The notes beneath the pieces are model-generated. The model saw nothing but the letters and a program-made list of their open reading frames with translations. It had not been told where the DNA came from and made no database searches. Both the position numbers and the translations under genes were made by a program. A stretch of 64,000 bases of DNA from NCBI RefSeq assembly GCF_013009555.1, contig NZ_CP046176.1:3751501-3815500 (forward strand). The letters are read 5' to 3'. This document shows, in pieces, positions 24,912 to 32,880 of this stretch. This stretch comes from Phocaeicola dorei. Lineage in GTDB: Bacteria > Bacteroidota > Bacteroidia > Bacteroidales > Bacteroidaceae. Positions within the stretch are counted from its first letter, which is position 1; each line of letters opens with the position of its first letter.

Positions 24912-26129
24912 ATGAGAAGTACATTTTCCATATTATTCTACATCAACCGCGGCAAGATAAAGGCTGACGGAACCACGGCTGTCATGTGCCGCATCACCAT
25001 TGACGGCAAGAGTACCGCCATCACTACCGATATATATTGCAGACCGGAAGACTGGAACGCCAAAACCGGAACAATACGCACGATAAGGGAAAACGCCAGA
25101 CTGCAAGAGTACCGGAAGTATATTGAACAGACTTACGAGGATATTCTGAGGACACAGGGTGTCGTCAGCGCGGAAATCATCAAGACCCGGGTGACAAGAC
25201 AGTTCGTGGTTCCCACCCGTTTATTGCAGATGGGCGAGATAGAGCGTGAACGTCTCAGAATACGTAGCAAAGAGATAAATTCCATCTCTACCTATCGGAA
25301 CTCCCAATACTTCCAGAAATACCTGACGGACTACCTTACCTCTTTGGGCAGGAAGGAGATTGCCTTTGAGGAGATAACGGAAGACTTCGGCAAAGGTTAC
25401 AAGGCATTTCTTGTACGGAACAAGAATTTCAGTTCCACACAGACCAACCGTTGCCTCTGCTGGCTGAACAGGCTGCTTTATCTTGCCGTGGACAACGAGA
25501 TACTGCGTACCAATCCGGTGGAGGATGTCGAATATGAAAAGAAGCCCGCACCCAAGCACAAGTACGTCACCCGTGAGGAAATGAAAAGGATCATGGCCAT
25601 GCCCTTGAATGACGGACGGGCGGAACTGGGCAGACGGGCGTTCATTTTTTCATGCCTGACGGGACTTGCCTATGCCGACATCAAACAGCTCCATCCGCGC
25701 CATATCGAGACGACAGCGGATGGTAGGCGGTTCATCCGTATTTGCCGCAAGAAAACCGAAGTGGAGGCGGTTATCCCCTTACACCCGATAGCCGAACAGA
25801 TATTGGCATTATACAACACCACCGACATGCACAATCTCGTGTTCCCGTTGCCAAGCCGGGATTCCATCTGGCACGAGATACGGGAAATCGGCGTGATTCT
25901 GGGCAGGAACGATGACTTGTCCTACCACCAGGCCCGTCATGGGTTCGGGGTTCTCCTCATTTCAGAGAGCGTATCAATCGAAAGCATAGCCAAGATGATG
26001 GGGCACTCGAATATCACCACCACCCAGGGATATGCCAGGATAACGGAGGACAAAATCTCAAAGGAAATGGACAAACTGATGGAAAAAAGAAGCAAACACC
26101 GCACACATTCCGGCCATGACAACCAATGA
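24912..26129 (+). CDS. Tyrosine recombinase, second of a tandem pair
   Basis: The product is 405 residues from the ATG at 24912; an upstream TTG would overlap the preceding gene and is unlikely. The N-terminal domain MRSTFSILFYINRGKIKADG with TDIYCRPEDWNAKTG is the Bacteroidetes arm-binding type. The catalytic domain has YHQARHGFGVLLISESVSIE near residue 345, MMGHSNITTTQGYARITEDK near 375, and again Ala in place of the first Arg (FSCLTGLAYADIK near 250). A strong nested hairpin begins 9 bp after the stop. Tandem recombinases of this kind occur at one end of several Bacteroides conjugative elements. Confidence 0.9.
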   Translation: MRSTFSILFYINRGKIKADGTTAVMCRITIDGKSTAITTDIYCRPEDWNAKTGTIRTIRENARLQEYRKYIEQTYEDILRTQGVVSAEIIKTRVTRQFVVPTRLLQMGEIERERLRIRSKEINSISTYRNSQYFQKYLTDYLTSLGRKEIAFEEITEDFGKGYKAFLVRNKNFSSTQTNRCLCWLNRLLYLAVDNEILRTNPVEDVEYEKKPAPKHKYVTREEMKRIMAMPLNDGRAELGRRAFIFSCLTGLAYADIKQLHPRHIETTADGRRFIRICRKKTEVEAVIPLHPIAEQILALYNTTDMHNLVFPLPSRDSIWHEIREIGVILGRNDDLSYHQARHGFGVLLISESVSIESIAKMMGHSNITTTQGYARITEDKISKEMDKLMEKRSKHRTHSGHDNQ

Positions 26130-26137
26130 CAGTTTCG

Positions 26138-26285
26138 CAGCCGCCTGTCTCCTCGCCGTCCATGGAAGTTAGTACAGACTTTTCTGAAAGGGGAAAGGTC
26201 AGGCGGCTGTGCCGTTTCGGGCAGAATCTTCCTTTGCGGGCAAAGGGTATTCAGCCCGAAAACCTTTCCCCTTTCACGTCTGTAC
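26138..26285. repeat. Large nested inverted repeat downstream of the recombinases
   Basis: Paired arms, outermost first: GTACAGAC (26172-26179) with GTCTGTAC (26278-26285); GGGGAAAGGT (26190-26199) with ACCTTTCCCC (26262-26271); TTTCGGGC (26215-26222) with GCCCGAAA (26254-26261). In addition CAGCCGCCTG (26138-26147) pairs with CAGGCGGCTG (26200-26209), offering an alternative fold. All arms are perfect. The position, directly behind two integrase genes, suits a recombination site or a folded single-strand substrate; a regulatory RNA is possible too. Confidence 0.65.
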
Positions 26286-26353
26286 AATGGACGCTGACGG
26301 CAGCGGAAACAAGCGACTGACGGAAAAGTCGATATAAAAACAACCAAAAGGGA

Positions 26354-26396
26354 AACAGCATACTGACAGTAGGATACTACCGGTCTGTATGCTGTT
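26354..26396. terminator. Terminator-like hairpin
   Basis: AACAGCATAC (26354-26363) pairs perfectly with GTATGCTGTT (26387-26396), with additional pairing in the loop (CTGACAG against CGGTCTG). It lies 225 bp after the second recombinase. There is no strong T-run. Confidence 0.5.
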
Positions 26397-27147
26397 CCGA
26401 TATTCTACAGGAGGGATGTTTTTTGAAACACCAGGAAAAAGGCAGGCGGTAAACTGCGCTCCCTCCAGAAAAATCAATTTTACTTTGCTGCCAGTAGTAC
26501 GCAAAGCATTGCTATTCCGAAACTTTGGAATGTTCTGGCGAGAATGTGCTTGCTTTTTATGGTGTCCATGTCTCTGCTCTTATGGCCTTTATTATCATTA
26601 CAAAGTTTCCCCTTTCGCATTGTTCTATGATTACAAATATGATTGTGAAAATACACTTCAAATTTCCAATTAATATCCTGGCATTCTTTAGTAACCGGGT
26701 GCAATCTTTTACAGTAAATCCTCCTATGAACAATTATGGTCAAACATAATTGATTTGCGAAAAGCCGCTTCAACTTAAATCTGAAATACAGATAGTTGTG
26801 AGAGATATAATTTGCAATATATTTCTATTTGACTATATAATACTTAGAGTGAAACTTATAATTTCAAGATGCACTATTGCTTAACAAAAATTCATACAAT
26901 AAGGCAATATATAGTTACCCTCGCAAGATATGTTTTCCTCAACCTATATTTCTTCAAAATCTGCTTGACGAGAATATTGGTAAACTTTGATATACAATAG
27001 TGTGGCTGGAGCCAACACAAATAAAGAAATGGGAAATGTTTCACTACGATTAATTCTTTTGCAGATTCGCCAACATTCCAATTGAAAATCAATCGCTTGA
27101 AAATTTTAATTAACTAGTTTATTTTATGTATTATGTGTGAATTTAGT

Positions 27148-27184
27148 AAAAAACAAATAAGAGCCCGAACTCTAGGCTCTTATT
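27148..27184 (-). terminator. Intrinsic terminator of the RT operon/ncRNA
   Basis: A perfect 10-bp stem, AATAAGAGCC (minus strand, 27184-27175) with GGCTCTTATT (27165-27156), has a 9-nt loop and is followed by TTGTTTTTT. It is the strongest intrinsic terminator in this part of the window. Confidence 0.8.
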
Positions 27185-27265
27185 GTGAGACTTCATAAGT
27201 CTCTACATAGGGTTATGTGTGTGAATATTCTTTGAGTTCTATACCCTATGCTTATTGGATTTCAT
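27148..27265 (-). ncRNA. Candidate DRT3 non-coding RNA with CACACACA loop
   Basis: Read on the minus strand, downstream of the second reverse transcriptase: stem 1 is CATAGGGT (27250-27243) with ACCCTATG (27213-27206), closing a 29-nt loop that contains CACACACA (27223-27216). Stem 2 is GAGACTT/AAGTCTC with a 3-nt loop (27203-27187). Stem 3 is AATAAGAGCC/GGCTCTTATT (27184-27156) followed by a T-rich tract, an intrinsic terminator. There is no open frame of note. DRT type 3 systems, as I recall them, include an abundant ncRNA whose AC-repeat serves as template for the first RT; the AC tract displayed in a loop fits that. The 5' end is not known and may overlap the RT stop (27273). Confidence 0.7.
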
Positions 27266-27272
27266 ACATCTA

Positions 27273-29534
27273 TCAAGAATACACCTCTTGACTAATTTTT
27301 GCATTTAGTTCTTTTGTAATATCAACACCTGTCCATTTTGTAAACATGTACTTTTGTTGCTTCATATATTTGAGAACTTGTGCTCCTTCTGTTCTTGAAG
27401 CACCTACTGATTGAAGGTACTTTACTCTCATGCTTGGTTTAATATAAGGACAGGCAGCCATATCCAAAGCAAATATAATATATTCTGCGGATATACGTCT
27501 TCTGTTAGCTGGTATTTCATTTATTCTTTTCAGAGTATGGTTAACAATAATATCCTTCAGGTCCACAAACTGTTTCGCATTACCAAAGTAATATATTAGT
27601 ATTGTAACAGCCAGCATATTCAACTTCGGGAGTGTTTTTACTGTTCCATCTTCATTATAGCCAATTTTTAAGTATTTTTCCATCTCAGGTCGGGACAAAT
27701 GGTATTTGCCATTCATACTGCGTAGTATCAACAAGAAATATAATGTTTCCAACTGGACATGTTCGTCCATAGGGGCTGTTTGCAGTACTACGCTTATCTC
27801 ATCGCGTATCTTCTTGAACACAATCTCACGAGCATATTCAGTAAAACGGCGAACCATCGACTTCTTCTTACCCACCTCCAAGCTATAATCATTATCCAGA
27901 TAAATCCAAATAATATTTAGAATTTGCATTACTTTAAGGGTGGTATTGATACGCTTGCTATTTGCATAGAGAAAGAAAACTGAATCAAGAATATTGAATA
28001 GATATTTTGATAAATCCTTTTCTAGTTGCTTTCTTTTCTTCTCCACTTGGGAATATAAGTCCACCAATTCCGGTTCAACAATTGCCAAACATAAAGTTTT
28101 ATAATATCGGTCAAACTTCTTCAAGGCTCTCTCCAATCTAATAGCCAATCGAGCTATTGTATAGTTCAGAACATCTTTGGGTTCAACACTATTAGCTGAT
28201 ACAAGTACCTTGAACCGCTTATTGAAATCAGTTGCGTTCAAGCAAAAATAGACATCGGTAGCTAAACAGTCTGTTACTTTTGGGCGGTCAACCTTTAGAA
28301 GTGGCTCCTCTGCTTCTTGCGACATATCCTGTTCTGTTTGCTCCATCTCTTCTTCAAGAGATAGTTCAGATTCAGGTTCATTGGTATACAGTTTGACAGT
28401 ATTGTTGAGCAAATCATCTATCGCGATTTTTGCTTTTGTTATCTCTGTGACAAAAGGACGTTCAAAAGTTTTATTTTTTTCTTGACTAAGACTTAGCTTA
28501 AACTCTTTGAGATACATTTGAAATAACTGTTCTGCATCAACCTTGACAGCTTCGCTGTTATAGAAAAAGAAATAATCATCCACATAGCGATAGCACTCAT
28601 AATCTACCTTGTTTCGGTAGCCTTTTATTAGCAACTGCTGCTCTACCATCTGGTCAACATATTGCATAATAACCTCTGCGAATATACGTGAGCACTCTGG
28701 GCCAATGACTATGCCATTTGTTTCATTATAGTTCATTTCTTGCATCATCTTATCCCATAACACTCCAACGGAGCCATCACACTTACCCTCGAATGTGTCT
28801 TTATATATATCCACACCACCATTAATAGCCCAAGCTATTGAATGTGTATATATACTGTCAAAACAATTCTGTACATCCATTTTTAGCAAACGAGAAAACT
28901 TCTTTTCCGCACGTTGATATCTATAATCTTCATAAAACTTATAGATATTGGTATAGCGTTTATAGCTGAAAAATGTTTTCAAGTTCTCATATTCGTTGAA
29001 GTACATCTCCATTTTATCCGTCTTCTTTCCCATAAGCACATGATGAAGCCTATCCTTATAATAGAAATAACAAGCCACTTTGCTGGGATATCGTATAGAA
29101 AAGTTACTTTTAGAACAAAGATATATGATAGCATCCTTATATCTGTTGTATAAATCAACTACTTTAATTTGATTGGCAGGGTGTATCAATGAAAGGAACC
29201 TATGTTTCAGAGGTTTATGCTGTATGCTATACACGAACGGAATACGTTTAAGGTCGTGTACATTAAGTAACAAAGAGTCTTTACCCTCAAACTCAGAAAT
29301 CTTACGACAAAATATTATTGCCAACAATCCCAATATACCTTTGTCTTCTGTTTTATTCCAATGTAACGTGTCTTGCCCTTCCCTACTTATCTCTATCCAG
29401 ATGCCATTACGCACCAAGAATCGATAAAAGTAACGATTGCTAAAAATCAATGGAAGTTCGTATGGCAGAACATCCGAGAATACTACACGCTCTTTCTTGT
29501 AGCGAAGTCTGATTTTCTTTCTCTTTATAACCAT
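27273..29534 (-). CDS. drt3b: Reverse transcriptase, second gene of DRT3-type pair (Drt3b-like)
   Basis: This 753-residue RT has motif A as RLLKMDVQNCFDSIYTHSIA near residue 220, motif B region GIVIGPECSRIFAEVIMQYV near 280 and motif C YECYRYVDDYFFFYNSEAV near 318. It belongs to the unknown-group/Abi-like RTs, not to retron or group II intron RTs: there is no maturase X or HNH domain. The C-terminal ~350 residues are alpha-helical (LARLAIRLERALKKFDRYYK, then MNGKYHLSRPEMEKYLKIGY). It overlaps the upstream RT gene by 10 bp, so both are translated together. In DRT3 the two RTs (UG3 and UG8 clades) defend against phage; assignment as the larger, UG8-like partner rests on size, order and the pair itself. 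Confidence 0.75.
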   Translation of the reverse strand: MVIKRKKIRLRYKKERVVFSDVLPYELPLIFSNRYFYRFLVRNGIWIEISREGQDTLHWNKTEDKGILGLLAIIFCRKISEFEGKDSLLLNVHDLKRIPFVYSIQHKPLKHRFLSLIHPANQIKVVDLYNRYKDAIIYLCSKSNFSIRYPSKVACYFYYKDRLHHVLMGKKTDKMEMYFNEYENLKTFFSYKRYTNIYKFYEDYRYQRAEKKFSRLLKMDVQNCFDSIYTHSIAWAINGGVDIYKDTFEGKCDGSVGVLWDKMMQEMNYNETNGIVIGPECSRIFAEVIMQYVDQMVEQQLLIKGYRNKVDYECYRYVDDYFFFYNSEAVKVDAEQLFQMYLKEFKLSLSQEKNKTFERPFVTEITKAKIAIDDLLNNTVKLYTNEPESELSLEEEMEQTEQDMSQEAEEPLLKVDRPKVTDCLATDVYFCLNATDFNKRFKVLVSANSVEPKDVLNYTIARLAIRLERALKKFDRYYKTLCLAIVEPELVDLYSQVEKKRKQLEKDLSKYLFNILDSVFFLYANSKRINTTLKVMQILNIIWIYLDNDYSLEVGKKKSMVRRFTEYAREIVFKKIRDEISVVLQTAPMDEHVQLETLYFLLILRSMNGKYHLSRPEMEKYLKIGYNEDGTVKTLPKLNMLAVTILIYYFGNAKQFVDLKDIIVNHTLKRINEIPANRRRISAEYIIFALDMAACPYIKPSMRVKYLQSVGASRTEGAQVLKYMKQQKYMFTKWTGVDITKELNAKISQEVYS

Positions 29535-30934
29535 TCTTCTATTTCTTGAATACGTTGAAGACTAAAGGAAAACATTTTACGTTCTTGCCACCTTTGCTTG
29601 AAGTCTATGCTTGATATACGCTTGACGAGCTTTGCCTTCACATTAGTACAATCTTTTAATCCTGCATAAGGTTCAATGGGATGTTCTTTCAGATATATCG
29701 TAAGTTCATCAAGATCTTCCTTTCGATCAAGTAAATCATTATTATAGAACAAGCCAACCTTCACACTACTTTTGGATTTGAATAGTTTGAAATTACCGGT
29801 AATCATATTCAATGAGTCAAATAGATCACAATATGCTTGCTTAATATTACACTTGCAGAGAGTCTCGAAATGATTTATCGCATTATCAATTTTTTTACGA
29901 TATCGGGCTTTTTTTGTGTCTGAAAGACCGTATACAACTGATAGTTTCTTGGTGTTTCTGTTCATATACAAACAATATCCTAGATAGTTCATGGGAGCTT
30001 CAACACAATTATCTTTAGTAAAATCTATGATACGGCACTTGCCAGACTCATCTCCAGGCTGTTTCAGTGATAAACCATAAGTTTGGAAAAATCTCGTCAT
30101 ATCAGCATAATACTGGTCTATAGAAGTTCCAACAGGTAATGAGGTAAGAATAATAAAGATATCGTCAACATACCTCGCATAGTACATCACTTCCTTTCGA
30201 CAAGCTATATTAGTGTCAATATCCCTCATATACAACTCACTTAAGTATGAACTGATTCCAATACCGCGAGGTATCCCTTGAAATGGAGACACTAAAGCAT
30301 GATCCTTTATATTCTCGTATTCTCCTAATATACCTTTAATGAATGCCTTAGATTTATTGGATAGTAAAGTGTTACCAAATATCATTGGCATTAGTCGATT
30401 ATGAGGTATAGATTCATAAAAACTCGATATATCTGTTCGGATGACATAAACAGGAATATTAGAATTCAAGAAAGTCTTAACATTTGCTAAGATACTATGT
30501 CTGTTAGACTGCTTTACCTTGAACGTGTGCCGAATATTATACTGAAGTTGCTTGATTGCAAATAGATGTGTGTGAGATGCTATATCCAGCGTATATACTT
30601 CTTTGTCATTATCAGCAACAAATTTGTTCAATGAGAACTTGAAGCCATAAGCATTTATCTGTTTATCAAGAGTTTCCAAATAATTGCGTAATACATCTTT
30701 TTTCTGCTCCACAAGATTTTTAAATTCAGTTTTTTTTGCATCAAGTTCTAACATTTCATCTTGTGTCTTATTCTTCTTATGCTTGAGTATTGACAAATTT
30801 CTTTTAATCTCCTCTAAATTTACCAAGACTTCACGATACTGTTCTGGCATAGTCTGTACATTTATATTGCCTTTGCGACTTTCAAGGCAATAAATAGTTT
30901 CAAAATTATGTGCAGAAAAGGACTGATCAAGCAT
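29525..30934 (-). CDS. drt3a: Reverse transcriptase, first gene of DRT3-type pair (Drt3a-like)
   Basis: About 469 residues from the ATG at 30934 (MLDQSFSAHNFETIYCLESR). RT motif A is VYVIRTDISSFYESIPHNRL near residue 165, motif B FQGIPRGIGISSYLSELYM near 220 and motif C YYARYVDDIFIILTS near 255. The N-terminal helical region contains LEEIKRNLSILKHKKNKTQD. An upstream in-frame ATG at 30967 exists, but a good promoter ends only 2 bp before it, so a transcript would start at or after that codon. The ATG at 30934 is therefore preferred. Paired with the overlapping second RT and the downstream AC-tract RNA, this looks like a DRT3 phage-defence operon carried as cargo by the surrounding element. 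Confidence 0.75.
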   Translation of the reverse strand: MLDQSFSAHNFETIYCLESRKGNINVQTMPEQYREVLVNLEEIKRNLSILKHKKNKTQDEMLELDAKKTEFKNLVEQKKDVLRNYLETLDKQINAYGFKFSLNKFVADNDKEVYTLDIASHTHLFAIKQLQYNIRHTFKVKQSNRHSILANVKTFLNSNIPVYVIRTDISSFYESIPHNRLMPMIFGNTLLSNKSKAFIKGILGEYENIKDHALVSPFQGIPRGIGISSYLSELYMRDIDTNIACRKEVMYYARYVDDIFIILTSLPVGTSIDQYYADMTRFFQTYGLSLKQPGDESGKCRIIDFTKDNCVEAPMNYLGYCLYMNRNTKKLSVVYGLSDTKKARYRKKIDNAINHFETLCKCNIKQAYCDLFDSLNMITGNFKLFKSKSSVKVGLFYNNDLLDRKEDLDELTIYLKEHPIEPYAGLKDCTNVKAKLVKRISSIDFKQRWQERKMFSFSLQRIQEIEEWL

Positions 30935-30969
30935 ATTTATATCTTCAGAAAATAAGTTAATTTCCATTG

Positions 30970-30999
30970 CAAAAGTACTCAATTTTACTATATTGGCAA
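30970..30999 (-). promoter_or_regulatory. Promoter of the reverse transcriptase operon
   Basis: On the minus strand TTG (30999-30997) is followed after 19 bp by TACTTTTG (30977-30970), a near-ideal Bacteroides promoter. The predicted start is around 30964-30962, inside the first codons of the longest frame. An inverted repeat CCATTGC/GCAATGG overlaps the two boxes (about 30964-30970 and 30996-31002) and may be an operator. Confidence 0.6.
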
Positions 31000-31130
31000 T
31001 GGATGTCCTTCTTTGTTTTTCTTATATATAGGAAGATCATAGTTCTTTTCTCAAATATTTTTTGTAACCTATTAGCAGAATAAGGAAATTCGAGATTTGT
31101 CGATATGATAGGAGGTTGTATATCCAAATG

Positions 31131-31175
31131 GTTAGACTCTACATCGTTTACCTGCGAAATGATGTAGAGTCTAAC
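31131..31175. terminator. Strong hairpin between the HTH genes and the RT operon
   Basis: GTTAGACTCTACATC (31131-31145) pairs perfectly with 31161-31175, 15 bp, loop 15 nt. It lies 22 bp after the stop of the excisionase-like gene and insulates it from the RT operon promoter. Confidence 0.75.
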
Positions 31176-31196
31176 AAGATGATTCAGTCACTCTCA

Positions 31197-31505
31197 TCAG
31201 TACGCTTCCTTGTACCCGTCCATCAAGACACGCTCTATGTCAGAAGCCCTGTACAGAATCTTTCCGCCTACCCGGACATATGGCAGTATGCCATTGTTGC
31301 GGTAATCCTGTAGGCTCCTGCGGCTGACCTTCAGTTTCACCGCCAGCTCTTTGTCGTTGTAATAGAGTTCCCCGTCCAGTGACGGCTTGTTGCTGTCGCA
31401 TATTTTCTCCACCCTTTTTGAAAGGTCTTCCAGCGACGAGAAAAAGGCTCTCACACGCATGTCGTTTTCCGGTGTCAGCAGCCGGATGTTGCCATTGTCA
31501 TTCAT
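31197..31505 (-). CDS. Excisionase-like HTH protein (second of pair)
   Basis: This 102-residue protein is counted from the ATG at 31505, which overlaps the preceding stop. The N-terminal helical stretch (FFSSLEDLSKRVEKICDSNK) is followed by a MerR/Xis winged HTH: YYNDKELAVKLKVSRRSLQD, then NNGILPYVRVGGKILYRASD and IERVL. Pairs of such proteins regulate excision and rte-controlled genes in CTnDOT-like elements. It is translationally coupled to the upstream HTH gene (8-bp overlap) and is followed by a 15-bp hairpin terminator. Confidence 0.8.
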   Translation of the reverse strand: MNDNGNIRLLTPENDMRVRAFFSSLEDLSKRVEKICDSNKPSLDGELYYNDKELAVKLKVSRRSLQDYRNNGILPYVRVGGKILYRASDIERVLMDGYKEAY

Positions 31506-31848
31506 AAGCACGATATTTATGATTAACTGTATCAGTATTACAATTTCTTCCTTTATTGGCTACAATACACCGTTTCATCTCCACCACGGGAAAGACAGTC
31601 TTCACATCCTCCGGCCTGTAATACACCTTGTGGCTTATCTTGGTGTAAGCCAGCGTCCCATTCTCCCGCATCGTCTGTAGGGTTCTCGGACTGATACCGA
31701 GCAGCCTGCACACGTCATCGCTGTCAAGCCATTCCCTCTCTCCCAGATCCTCATGTTCCCGGTAGAGACGTTCCACCTTTCCCGCGAAATTCTCGAACTC
31801 CGAGAGCATCCTCTCGAAAGTCGCCTTGTCTATGACCACTACTTCCAT
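31498..31848 (-). CDS. Excisionase-like HTH protein (first of pair)
   Basis: The product has 116 residues. Residues 5-35 form a helical region (TFERMLSEFENFAGKVERLY). The winged HTH is EWLDSDDVCRLLGISPRTLQ, then MRENGTLAYTKISHKVYYRP and EDVKTVFPV, the HTH_17 family. The short tail (NKGRNCNTDTVNHKYRAYE) overlaps the start of the next HTH gene. Probably a DNA-bending excision factor or a regulator of the element; the DNA target is unknown. Confidence 0.8.
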   Translation of the reverse strand: MEVVVIDKATFERMLSEFENFAGKVERLYREHEDLGEREWLDSDDVCRLLGISPRTLQTMRENGTLAYTKISHKVYYRPEDVKTVFPVVEMKRCIVANKGRNCNTDTVNHKYRAYE

Positions 31849-32283
31849 ATTCCTGTAATTTTAAGTTTAACATTGATTTTTTATTGTAAAAACGGAATGG
31901 CAGACAGATGGTATCTGAAAGGGATTCATGTGCCCGTAAACCGTTTCGGAAGCGAAGAAAATAAAAAAACGGGAATCGCCTACAAACCGGACGGCACGTG
32001 TCTCCAACAGACATTCTTTTTCACCGTCAGGTGAAAAAATCAAAGGTGGAAACCTCAAAGGACACCCTTATTTCTTTGAAGCAAAGGTAGCCGTTCCCCA
32101 CCGGGGCGCAAGGCTGGGCCCTGCGGGTCGGCTGGGAAAAAATCATCCTCACGCTCCGCGCTCCGGTATTTTTTCCTGCCGAGCCTTGACACCTTTCCGG
32201 CGGGAGAACGGCTGTAAAGCATACAAAGAAACAAGAGTGCCTGCACCGCAGGCCGGATGTCTAACAGATAAAAATCAAAGGAT
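31849..32283. other. Intergenic region with a GC-rich dyad
   Basis: These 435 bp separate divergent genes. The middle (about 32111-32185) is a GC-rich imperfect dyad: CGGC (32129-32132) with GCCG (32178-32181) and GGAAAAAAT (32135-32143) with ATTTTTTCC (32168-32176), loop including ACGCTCCGCGCTCCGG. I have the impression that similar GC-rich hairpins recur near transfer regions of Bacteroides conjugative elements, but cannot verify this here. No gene is supported. Confidence 0.5.
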
Positions 32284-32844
32284 ATGGCAACAAAAGACGT
32301 GAAAGAATTCAACGGATGGTTCAACCGTTCATACGCGAGACTGAAAGAGAGCGTGTCCCTTTATGGAAAGATCAACGAGGACGCGTTCCATGACGCGTAT
32401 CTGGCAGTCAGGAAGCAGGTGATGTTCTCAAACAACGGAATAGAGGACTTGGAATCCTACTTCTTCGGGTGTTATCGGAAAATCCTGCAATCGGGAACAA
32501 GGGAAGACAGCCGTTACGACAACCCCGGGGACGAGTATTTCTCAAGACTGGGTGAGGCGGACTGCACGGAAGAGACCGATGAGCGGGAAGAGATGCTTAC
32601 CAGGTGCGACAGGCTGGTAAGGGACATACAGAAATTCCTCAGGCGGCACTTCTCCTACGAGGATTACAGGATATTCATGCTGCGGTTTTACGAGACCGGC
32701 AGCTCGTTCCGTACCATCGCCAGACACATGGGCGAGAAAACATCGGTGGTGGCACGTAGGGCACAGACCATGATGGAATCCGTCCGGGCGAACCGGAGAT
32801 TCATTGCCCAAAGAAGACTGATTATGGCCGGCGAGGCGGCATGA
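32284..32844 (+). CDS. Sigma-70-like (ECF) regulator of mobile elements
   Basis: This 186-residue protein has the layout of a small sigma factor. The region 2-like part is FNRSYARLKESVSLYGKINE, then DAFHDAYLAVRKQVMF and LESYFFGCYRKILQSG. An acidic linker EADCTEETDEREEM follows. The region 4-like HTH is YEDYRIFMLRFYETGSSFRT, then IARHMGEKTSVVARRAQTMM. Such proteins are common as accessory regulators in Bacteroides conjugative elements. Whether it binds RNA polymerase or only DNA is open. It starts a two-gene unit with the next frame. Confidence 0.7.
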   Translation: MATKDVKEFNGWFNRSYARLKESVSLYGKINEDAFHDAYLAVRKQVMFSNNGIEDLESYFFGCYRKILQSGTREDSRYDNPGDEYFSRLGEADCTEETDEREEMLTRCDRLVRDIQKFLRRHFSYEDYRIFMLRFYETGSSFRTIARHMGEKTSVVARRAQTMMESVRANRRFIAQRRLIMAGEAA

Positions 32845-32880
32845 CAGAAAATAAATGTATCACTAAAAACATGATTGATT

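Larger units (their letters stand above)
26130..27147. other. Long gene-poor stretch after the recombinases
   Basis: Besides the nested hairpin (26138-26285) and a terminator-like repeat (26354-26396) I see no supported gene. A 97-codon minus-strand frame at 26480-26773 lacks motifs and has unusual composition. The sequence becomes strongly AT-rich toward the reverse transcriptase operon. Confidence 0.5.

Noticed and set aside
26480..26773. 97-codon minus-strand frame in the gap before the RT operon
   Set aside because: Composition rich in His, Cys and Lys without a domain; stop-rich surroundings. It could be a small gene but I see no support.
27273..30934. Retron or diversity-generating retroelement as explanation for the RTs
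   Set aside because: There is no msr/msd-like RNA with a branching guanosine pattern upstream of an RT, no template/variable repeat pair with adenine-specific changes, and no target gene with a C-type lectin fold. Two overlapping RTs fit DRT3 better.
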